Of a DNA stretch of 64,000 bases, positions 55,144-64,000 are shown in pieces. Position 1 is the first letter of the stretch, and each line of letters opens with the position of its first letter. Both the position numbers and the translations under genes were made by a program. The stretch is taken from NCBI GenBank assembly GCA_000469685.2, contig LS997562.1, positions 30,479,928 through 30,543,927 on the forward strand, in the 5' to 3' direction. The notes beneath the pieces are model-generated. The model was not told the DNA's origin. It saw only the letters and a list, made by a program, of their open reading frames with translations, and ran no database searches. Source of the stretch: Haemonchus contortus (lineage: Eukaryota > Nematoda > Chromadorea > Rhabditida > Trichostrongylidae).

Positions 55144-58100
55144 ATGGCTCCACCATCCATCTACGGAGAACCGAAGATTCGACCAGCAGATAATGGTTCA
55201 GTATTTCTTGAGGTAAGATTTGAAAGTGTGAATGTTCCAAGCACAAGAGTACTCCATTCCCTAATGAGCAGAATGCCGTTCTGCCAAGGAGTATTTTCAT
55301 AAGCGGGTAGCCATCCTCCAATAAGAGTAACCGAGTATAGTCGTTACCGAACATAAGATACCATAACTAATGAACGAAGGCCGTCACCGTGGTCTTCATC
55401 CATCTGTTAAGACTCGCTACTCCATCCCTGCTTTGAGTCGCCTTAATACAACCTATTTCGAAATGCAGGGTTTGATAATTCAGATTTTTTTAGTGACTAT
55501 AACACATCAAAGAATGAGGAGAGCTTGCAAATATGCTCACGAAAGAGGCGTTTTTTCCATGAAGACATGTTAATTAGAAAAAATCAAGATTTAATAGATA
55601 TTTAAAAATCGACGTATTCATCCTGTCCAAGATGGTAGGTAGGGAGGTTGTGATAAAGTTCAAAAATATTGGAGTAGAGTTCGGAAATGATTCTTGCCGA
55701 TGTCTTTTGATGATTATGATGTGAGACTATCCCGTTAGTCGTCAAAGTAGTCCCACTTACCTCGCATTGGCGAGGCTATAGTGAGCAGTGTGTGCATTTT
55801 TCTAGCTTAGCCTGGACTGTTTTTTCCTCTTTCGGATCTTTTTTCATCTCTTTTTTCTGCATCGCTTCGTACGTTCAAACGTCATATGGATGATTCCGTC
55901 CAGCCGTCGGAAAATCGCACTGACATATAAGCTCGGGAGTTTCCAAAGAGTTCTGCTGCCTACTTCCAAACTCTCATCCGTCGTTATACAATCGTGAAGG
56001 TTTCTGGCGAGTCAGTTGGATTTTCTTTCGATCTTGTAAGTAGAACAATCTTTCCTCGAAATCGTGAAGAAAACGATGTCACGACAATTACGACGATCTT
56101 TATTTCTCGAATGTGGAGGTTCTCTCCGAGATCTGAAAAAACAGAACCTCAAACAGAGCACAGCATTCCGATATCGCATAGAACGTCGAAGAAAAAGTGT
56201 CATCAATCAGACGTGATTTATTCCATTATGCAGCTGTTCTCCAGCTGCTTCCCGAGTCCTAAACTGAGAGGGCTCCTTAAATTGCAACTTACTATGAATA
56301 GTGTGGGTGAAAAACCGTAGTGATCAATCCGCTCCTCCCATTTCTTTTGGTAGATTTCGATAGGGTGTCGAGTGTCTGGAGCAAGGGCTGACTTTGAAAT
56401 TGCTGTTTGTGTTACTTGATGATGTCTCTTTAGAGTTTCCCATGTTCTACAAAATTCGCTAATTCGCTCCTAGCTCATCGTCGTCGTAGCGTTTTGTTGA
56501 CGCCAAATCCCTGTATACCTCTCTTCTCGCTGATCTCGGACATTTGCCATGATTCCAACGAGCGGGCACCGATTTTTCAGTCATCCTCGTCGTAAGCTAA
56601 TGTAAACCACTGCACCCCTATCGCTTGATGGATAGGAGCCATACAATTCCCTGCATACAAAGCTTTTGTGAAGACGTCTAATCAATGGTTGGCCGCTGTC
56701 CTAACGTTCGCTCAGTTTGGAACACCGAAATCTTCTTCACTACTCCCTCGATGCTTTCAAAACGATGTCGACTGCAAGGTGGAGTTGATGTAACTAAGGG
56801 CCGCTGACCTTCACACCTATGCCAGTCACTTCCTTGTAGAGTGGTAGTTTCCCAGTGTCGACCATGTTATGGAACTAATAAAAACATACAGTAGCGCTCA
56901 AAAGTATTCGGCGAAACGCCTATTCAGTTATAATTTTTAGCCGTAACTTCTTTCTTACTGGATCTAATCAAGCGAAATTTCAGTATGTGTAGCATTGGTG
57001 TAGTGTGAATATTTACCAATATTAACCTGCAATCTGGTCATGTTCCAGATATCCAAAAGGGCTTGAACAAAAAATCAACTGCAAACACGAATGGTGGTCC
57101 TTCTAGAAGTCCTTTCCTTTTTGCCATGTCTTAAGTGTACGAGCACTAATGTCGAACCCAGCAGAGAAGAAAAACGTACATAAGGTCGGAATAACTGCAG
57201 ACGTCACAAACTTGCTTTCAGCACAGTCTACAAACGCCGCCCCATTAGTATGTGGATATGGCTGTTTTGCAGTCAAGTAGTGTTGGACATTGTAAAATAT
57301 GATTCAGCTAAACATATCAAAATTTCATGTGATTTGCTCCACTGGGAAAAAAGTTACGTCATGTTAAAGTTAGCCGAATACTTTTGAGCGCTACTGTATA
57401 TTGACCGCTTCGCCTTTACTGCTTCTGTCGTGAGTTGTCAAAGGTTTTTTTATAAATGAACGTAAGGCGTGAAGGCGTCCTGTACTTCAAATACTTGAAT
57501 GAGTCTTGCGTCTGTGTGGACATGATCGATTTAACCGAACCCCCGGGAACTCTGCTGGCAAGGCCGTCCTTCACCCAGTATTCTGCCGAAACTCTTGAGG
57601 ATAACCCGTTTATAGATCACAACAGTAAGCTGATTAGGCGATATGTATTTGCTGGTATCGTCTTGATCTCGCTTCTTATACTGCAACCCAGCCCTCCCAG
57701 CTTTCCACCTCTTAGGCAGTTTTCATTCCGGCAGTACCGCGTGAACAACATAACCAGAGATTTGACGATGACTGATGGAAAGTTCTTTAGATTTTTTGGT
57801 TTAACATCATTGGAACCGGGCGTCTACAATTCTTCATCCACGTGATAGCAAGATGAATTTCGAAAGAGAGTATCGAAAAAGTAAAATCCTGCCTGAGACA
57901 ATAAGTAGGCAGGTAGACGTGTTCACCGATGAGGTTCGAGTAGGAGTCGTAGGTAACCTTTCCGCCAGTCTCTGCAAATACTTTTCATGGTCACGGCGAC
58001 TCGGCCAGAACTGCTGCTCTTCCCACTTCTAGGCCCTCCTTTACCGCTTCTCTGCTTACCTTCACAAGTTCAGACGTCAGTTAATGGTTGCCTGCTCGTG

Positions 58101-61100
58101 CGATTCCACGCTGGCGTATCAGCTCGAAGTCTCCGAAGAGAGACGAACCATAGTTCCTTGTACTACATATTGAAAAGCTACTTTCCTGGCGCTATCGTGA
58201 AGATGTTTGACGAGCAAGTTGTACTCTACATCAGTATTGTCGATAAAGGAATCTCATGGAGACTTGCAGGGGAAGCGAAGTTTTCCCAGTTGATAAAGTT
58301 CCCCTAGTTGCCTGCATTTGCTCGAATACAAAGTTTTGGCCTCGAACTCAAATTAAGCAGCACAACTGCAACCGCAGACATTCCACACAGGTATGCATCG
58401 ATACACCTGAGAAAAGGCAGAAGTTCTCGCAGGTGCACCCAGCAAAGCAGAAACAGAGAGCCCATTCTCTGAATCCACCTGTGTCTTTGGCTGTATCCGT
58501 GACTTTGACTTGTGATTTGACCCGTGATTTACTCCACTATCCCGACCTGGAGTCGCGCTACGCGGCCTCGTCATCAACCAACTAGGGATCCTTGGACGAC
58601 CGTGGTGGTGATTGCATATCAAGCTGTATTCAAACCTTCTTCCCAGCTGATTTTAGTAAACATTTCTTCCCTTCGCTATCATTGAAAAATATGCAGTGTG
58701 GCGTTGCTTTATGACAAATGGAGCACAGTGTACTGTGCCACTCAATCTGCTACGTGCGCTCAAGGATTTCCCAAACACGTCAGTAGCAGTTCATCAATCA
58801 TTAAAGTCACGATATGGTAATTCAGCCTCAGCTCCATGCCCCCACGACAAACCCCAAAGTGTCTTTTTTCGCAAAGGAGTCAGTTGGCTTGTTGCAAAAA
58901 AAAAAACATTTTGATAAACTCGAACAACTTCCATACCTTTCACAGGCTACATTCATTAATTTAGGTGATTGTTACTGGAGCCGATACTGCCAAAACAAAA
59001 TGGATGCTAGGAGGAAAACAACTAGAACAAGGCGATAAATATCAATTCAGCCATACGGATGAGGGAGGAAACAGGAAAAAATTGATGTGTGAAATCAAGG
59101 TACGTTGAGAAGAAAACGGAGGCACTATGACTCCGCCAATGAACAAATTTTACATCAGGGTTGACGAAGAAGCTCTGTTGGTATGACGTATCTTACTGTT
59201 ACTGTCTTCTGTTTCTTTAATAACTACATTTTTTGTGATTATTCATGCATACGTGAGCGAGTTAGGGCACCCAGAAGGAGCGGCTCCCTGGATAGGTTCC
59301 GGCTACCTACTACAAGCATGCATATTTCAGTTTCAGAACAGCCCGTAAAACAGAACAATTAGGTAGAAATGAGCAAGGTTTGAGATGCGCTAGGAGAATG
59401 TGAATTCCGTGGGGCCCCACCAATCATGCATAGAAGTCAGCCCACGTCAAAAGCAATAACCTACGAAGAAACGAAGCTCTTCTTCAACAGTACTACGATA
59501 CCGCCATAGATCAGCTGAAGCGGGGAATCACTAAAGAAGTCAATAATGAAAATTTTTCGAAGGAGGGTGATACTATCTGGAAAACCGTGCTGTCATCACC
59601 CCGAAAGGAATCCACGGAGCTCAAAATCAAATTCGCTCAATTCATCTAAGGAACCATCCTTCATTGAAAACTGAACGATATATCAATCAGGAAAGGGGAG
59701 GTCCGGCATTCGTAAAAGACTATCTTCAAAGGTGGTCTCATTTGCAGACTATTCGTCTTATACAAGAAAGAGAAGGGTAGCTGCACACTGACAAAATTCA
59801 CTACTCCGTAGGGAATTCCGAACGATTCACCCGATGACGGCTGACATAACACGCTGTTTTCTATGCGACGATAGCAATCTTCCACTTTTCATTAAACTTC
59901 ATCTGAGAGGCTCCCTCACAACTACAATCACGCATCATGAACACCAGGTAGGAAAGGATGAACAGGTTCCTGCCATGAAGGAGAAATTCCAATTAAAGTG
60001 ACCATTCACTATCCTATCACCCGATAATCATGGTTCATCTTCGAGGATCACTGCAGAAGTTGCTGGAGCAGCTGAAACTGCAGAAAACAACTAAGGAAGT
60101 TCAGATGTCGCGCACAAAGGAAACATTATCTTCTGCTTCTGCTTGATCTCTGCCAACCCAGGGTGTCACAGAAAAATGCATTTATGACTAAAATTTGAAC
60201 AATGTTCTCCCGAGTAAGTGGATGTGGATGGCCTTCCAAGTGGTTCCAACGAAGGCATGACCATTTGAACCTATAGAAATTGTCTGTTTGACCTCCCGCT
60301 GTAGAAGAAAACGGAGTACTTCAGGTCTACGAGATTATTTTCATCTAAATAACAACGGCAGACTTCTTAACCTAGAGAACGTTCCTGATATGCTAACAAA
60401 CTATCTTTTTGATAAATTTGCCAATTTTTTCTCAAAACATTCGTCTCAGCAAAAACCACCTCGAATGGTGAACCGTAACTTCTCTTAGCAGGCCATACTC
60501 TGACAGATGTCCTGTCACAAAGGGCACTTCTTCTTAGGTCTATGCCTTGGCTTCAGGGGGAATTGCGATAAGGCAATGGAAAGTTCAAAACTCCTTCACG
60601 GGAAAAGAACTGTGCTAGCACTCCTCCCCCCTTTCTCATCTTTATGAACTATCGCCATGATAAGAGCGTCGAAAGACGAAAGATTAATCTTCATTTGTAC
60701 ATAGTTTCAAATAATTTCAGAATTTCGATAAGGAACTTGCTGGAGAATATATGGCAACATTTTACTCAAACGATGGTGAAAACTCTGCAAAATTCACTGT
60801 TACTGCAGGAAGTAAGGGTTTTAAGGAATCGCTTTATGTAATGGTGGCTCAAGCTAAATTACGAAACACTTTTCGGTGCACTTTCTGACGTTTTTCAAGA
60901 TGTTATTTGGCTATGTTTTTCTTTTTTCAGATGCACCTACTTTCCATGATAAACCTCATATTGTTCAACGAGACAATGGCAACATCATAGTAATCAAAGT
61001 ACGAGCAAAGTCAGAGTTGGAAATGAAAGCCGAATGGTTCAAGGTCAGTTTCGGTTGGCTTCAGTATGACTTGACAAACTTACACTCAAAACCTTCAAAT

Positions 61101-63164
61101 AAAGACCGCCGTTATACCCGTAGCTATTCTCTCATTGAAAGTGATGAGGGAGTTCATCAGGGGTGAGTCCTCGAAAAATCTAACAAGGGAACTACTAGGT
61201 CGCAATGGCCATTCAAGATGAGTTGTAGGTCGAGTTGCCGTGCCAGATGCGAAGCGACGGCGCAATTGGTAGAACAGTGGTCTAGCAGGCGTTGCATGAG
61301 GGCATGCTAAAGGCTTGCAAAAGGTTTTACATCTCTCACTGATTAATCAATGCTCTCCCTTGTCATAAGGATCACGAAATCATGCTAGGTTAGGCCATTC
61401 AAAGCTTTCAGCTTAACGGTTGGATGCTGAAATTGGCTCGCCGGCTCAATACGTTGTTCTTGTGTGTGTGCTGATAAACTATGGCATAAGAACCGTTAAG
61501 AAGGTGAGGGCAATCGCAGTCTCGGTAGTTCACAGGGTAAGAGTGCGGTGAACGGATAGCACAAGTGCGGGTTCGAATTTTGTCGGAGGCCGAAGTTTTG
61601 CCCATAACTCGCCAACCTTGTAAGAACTTATAGTCTGACTAAGTACTGGGTTGCACCAATAGTGCAAATAAAGGCTAAGAAAGCGAAAATTGGCGCATCT
61701 ATGTAGAAAAATCTCTGCTCTGCAAAGTTGCAAAGTCAGAGATTGGACAAGAATGTGATGACAAAAAAGTGTCTGGACGGGGTCTTTAGACGAATATTTC
61801 AAATTTGTGTGCATCATGTACAGCTGGCTACAGTAAGCTGCCTGCATGCATGAATGATAGTCTTGATCGATGGATCCAATGAGTAACTTATAGAAAATCG
61901 CGTATTACCAGCGATACTCCCGCCAGCGCCAACAGCCCGGCGGGAATATCGCGGTAATACGCTATTTTTTATTGATAATGGTGCAATTGGGATAGTCGAG
62001 CAATTCTGAATGGAAGTCGAGTGCGGGGTCGCATCCTTCTGACGGGAAGGAGAGTTTCTTTTCGTAATATAAGTGAGAGTAGAAGAATGGCGAGGAGGCA
62101 GTATTCTGACGTCTCTTTCATTGGGCTGACAGTTGCACGTGTGCGCTCCATGGCCAGCTGCGAAGGCGCTTTTGTATGGTGTTTACGCCAAAACCATACA
62201 AAAGAGCCTTCGCAGCTGGCCATAGAGTGCACAAAGTGTGTGTGCGTGTGTTCTAGAAGTTGAAATCAAGTCAGCTTCACTGAAAATGATTCATAGCCTT
62301 AATCGATGAATTCAATGAGTGAATCATATAAAATCGTGTCTTATCCGCGAAACTTGCCTTTCGATAGACGGCTGTGAAGGGCTTACCACCTAAGAGATTC
62401 AACTATGCACGGGCTCTGAATGTGACCTGGATAAACCAATTACTTTTGCAGTACTGTTCAAGAACATTCTTGGAGAATGTTCACAAATATAGCAGTTCAA
62501 ACTGATAATTGAGTTATACAACAAAATTGTTAGCGCTCAAAGTCTGCACTATTTTTTCAATAAAAGCTTCAATTTTATCACGGGTACTTATCAAAGTGGC
62601 TCCTTATTTCGATTTCACGTTCGTTCCCTCACTTTCCTATATCAAGGAAACGAAATTAGGATTAGCAGGCTCTATTAATTGTCGACAGAATCGACTGCAG
62701 TCACTACACCACTTTCATCCCATTCGTTTTCACTTTACTTTTTCCTCTCCAATTGCCTATCAATAGCCAAATTATCCCACCCGCTGCTCGAAGAGCTACA
62801 ACTATAGGTTTTGCCAGAAGGGGAATCGTTTCTGATTGTTCCTCGAGAAACTTCTGCTGTTTTTCGATTCATGCTTTGTTGCTATCGAAAAATTGTCAAA
62901 ATATGGTTTCAGGACGACAAGCCTGTAAAGTTCTCGGATCGGATAAAAAGCGTCACGAAGAAGGACGACAAGGTAACGGTCATGAAGTTCACGAGTATTA
63001 CACATAAGAAAGCACTAAAAACATGATACTCTCAGGAAAAGGATGGGTACCAATTCTTATTGGAAATCCATGGACCACAAAAAGAAGACCAAGCTAAGTA
63101 CAAATGTGTTGTGAAGAACGCCGAAGGACAGAACCAACAGTCACTCAACCTTGTCTTTGACTGA
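55144..63164 (+). CDS. Two-domain I-set immunoglobulin protein (muscle-type)
   Basis: Six exons join in frame: 55144-55212, 58965-59099, 60721-60811, 60931-61043, 62913-62972 and 63036-63164 (TGA). The product is 198 residues. Domain 1 (about 5-98) starts PPSIYGEPKIRPADNGSVFLE and has the core tryptophan in TKWMLGGKQL and AGEYMATFYSNDG. Domain 2 (about 100-197) starts APTFHDKPHIVQRDNGN and has AEWFKDDKPVKFSDR and QAKYKCVVKNAEG. Both resemble the cytoplasmic I-set domains of twitchin, titin-like and DIM-1-like nematode muscle proteins. There is no signal peptide or membrane segment. A TTTCAG two bases before the ATG could be a spliced-leader acceptor, which would make this the true start. A 13-codon extension of exon 5 past 62972 is possible, but it leads to a stop and lengthens domain 2. 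Ig-fold assignment is sure; orthology is not. Confidence 0.88.
56887..57398. mobile_element. Tc1/mariner-type MITE, copy 3
   Basis: The element is 512 bp including the TA on each side, nearly identical to copy 2. The termini read CAGTAGCGCTCAAAAGTATT inward. It lies in intron 1 of the Ig gene. Confidence 0.93.
57399..58964. other. Ig-gene intron 1, second half
   Basis: A 129-codon plus-strand frame (57456-57845) has one possible membrane segment (RYVFAGIVLISLLIL, residues about 66-80). Overlapping frames at 57987-58585 show no recognised domain. None of these is convincing as a gene. Confidence 0.4.
59345..60290 (+). mobile_element. BEL/Pao-type retrotransposon pol relic
   Basis: The plus frame at about 59455-59650 reads LRRNEALLQQYYDTAIDQLK and then RGITKEV, the conserved segment just before the reverse transcriptase of BEL/Pao pol. 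It is followed by a decayed TELKIKF block. Downstream frames are broken and only loosely comparable. It lies in Ig-gene intron 2, same strand. Confidence 0.5.
61510..61610 (+). repeat. tRNA-like SINE head fragment
   Basis: GTGCGGGTTCGAATTTTGTC (61565-61584) is B-box-like and is preceded by TCGGTAGTTCACAGGG about 45 bases upstream. It does not fold as a tRNA. It may be related to the SINEs at 7315 and 43160, but the tail differs. Confidence 0.35.
61894..61968. repeat. Hairpin element, 30-bp stem
   Basis: AAAATCGCGTATTACC and GCGATACTCCCGCC are matched by inverse copies after a 14-base loop, with few mismatches. A similar left half recurs near 62330 (AAAATCGTGTCTTATCCGCG). Confidence 0.8.
62150..62222. 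repeat. Hairpin element, ~30-bp stem
   Basis: TGGCCAGCTGCGAAGGC and TTTTGTATGGT are matched by inverse copies after a 13-base loop, with one mismatch. The GTGCGC/GTGCAC flanks extend the pairing weakly. It lies in Ig-gene intron 4. Confidence 0.85.
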
Positions 63165-63927
63165 TAGCCATATGTCTGCTTGTGCTAGTTTATCCATTAG
63201 GGCATATTAATTTCCTATTCTGTAGTGTGCTTCGTACAGCCAGAGCTTTGAGACTTCTTACCAATCCCGATAATTTTTAGTTTGCAATTTTAAAGTTTTA
63301 TAATTTTGTAAGTTTATTCCACCTGCTGTGTTGAATCATAAACGTCTGCCTTACTTTTGATTAAAATAGCTGTCGCGCTTATATCGGAATTATGCATTGA
63401 TTAAGCGATGTTTCTTCTTGAAAAGAGCTGTTGTTTACTGATGGTTTGCAATGAACTCTGTCTGATCCTTCAAAATCTTAAGATGATGTTCCCTTTTTTG
63501 TAAAGATTTCCTGTACAGTAATACAAACCATTAGACCGAGCTTTATGAGAAGGTACCAATGCTAGTAATGACCCTTCTGATAAAACTTTGATTTGTTTCT
63601 ATCATAACAGCAGCTCTTGACTGGCATCACAGCAAAGCAGCCAGCTCTGGCTATGTTCATACGGAGTTTGGCCTGCAATACTAACAGAGCGGGGCTACCA
63701 CACACTAGCAATCTCTTAATACCATTGTCATTTGGAACTCGACCACGTGCGAATTAGAGAGAAGCGGATAAGTCATGAGAGAGGGGCTCCTAATGCGAAG
63801 TTTCTTTGGCCTTTATCCAGTCGCCTGTAGGAATACACTATGAGATTGAAGACTAGAAAACTTGATCTTTAAACCAATCTGAGTGAATATAATTAATATA
63901 GCTTGATTTCCAATTTGATTCAACTCT
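63165..63927. other. Ig-gene 3' region, no further gene
   Basis: The stretch after the stop codon is AT-rich and probably holds the 3' untranslated region. No unambiguous polyadenylation signal was fixed, and no other gene or repeat is evident. Confidence 0.5.
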
Positions 63928-64000
63928 AGCAGCAACTTCCCTTCGAGATTATCCCACTGAATTTATACAATGGCATAATCTCGAAGGAAAGTTACTGCTA
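63928..64000. repeat. Terminal hairpin MITE
   Basis: TAGCAGCAACTTCCCTTCGA at 63928 is matched by its inverse ending at 64000. The stem is about 27 bp with two mismatches and the loop about 18 bases. TA-type ends suggest a tiny Tc1/mariner-derived MITE. It may continue past the window edge. Confidence 0.8.

Noticed and set aside
57456..57845. 129-codon frame as a separate gene nested in Ig intron 1
   Set aside because: It has one possible membrane segment but no family match, no splice partners, and it starts just after a MITE.
55144..63164. Naming the Ig gene dim-1 or twitchin
   Set aside because: The domains fit the family, but the length and domain number do not match those proteins and orthology cannot be shown here.

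Overview
The window looks like nuclear DNA of a clade V (strongylid, hookworm-like) nematode. It has interrupted protein-coding genes with short, widely spaced exons, large introns packed with transposon debris, a probable trans-splice acceptor in front of one gene, and nematode-type mariner, Tc1, RTE, CR1/L2-like, BEL/Pao, Penelope-like and piggyBac elements. The species cannot be named from the sequence alone. There are no bacterial operons, CRISPR arrays or rRNA genes.

Two host genes can be supported. The main one is dihydropyrimidine dehydrogenase (DPD, worm dpyd-1) on the minus strand. I could join 27 exons from 42801 down to 13279 in a single open frame of about 1,035 residues, close to the usual ~1,025. 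All four Fe-S clusters' cysteine motifs, the FAD and NADPH motifs and the catalytic cysteine are present. Only the first few residues are missing. The second is a small plus-strand gene (55144-63164, six exons, 198 residues) encoding two I-set immunoglobulin domains without a signal peptide, probably a muscle-type intracellular Ig protein.

Layout: 1-13 kb is intergenic repeat territory (a Tc1-like MITE, a long-inverted-repeat MITE, a 1.25 kb mariner with TA duplications, a tRNA-headed SINE, a 99-bp tandem array abutting a CR1/L2-like LINE). 13.3-42.8 kb is DPD. Its introns hold an RTE tail, a foldback MITE, two copies of a composite tandem repeat, a Tc1-like relic, three Penelope-like insertions, a mariner interrupted by an intact piggyBac, further foldbacks, another mariner relic and TTAA-flanked MITEs. 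42.8-55 kb is intergenic and repeat-rich (SINEs, a Tc1-like MITE, a Penelope relic, a Tc1 relic). 55.1-63.2 kb is the Ig gene, whose introns hold the third full Tc1-like MITE and a BEL/Pao relic. The last 0.8 kb ends in a hairpin MITE.

The most striking structure is an intact 526-residue piggyBac transposase inside a complete element (14-bp identical termini, TTAA duplication) that has jumped into a mariner, itself flanked by TA, in intron 5 of DPD. Penelope-like elements with outward-facing terminal inverted repeats that carry hammerhead-ribozyme-like cores are the second point of interest.
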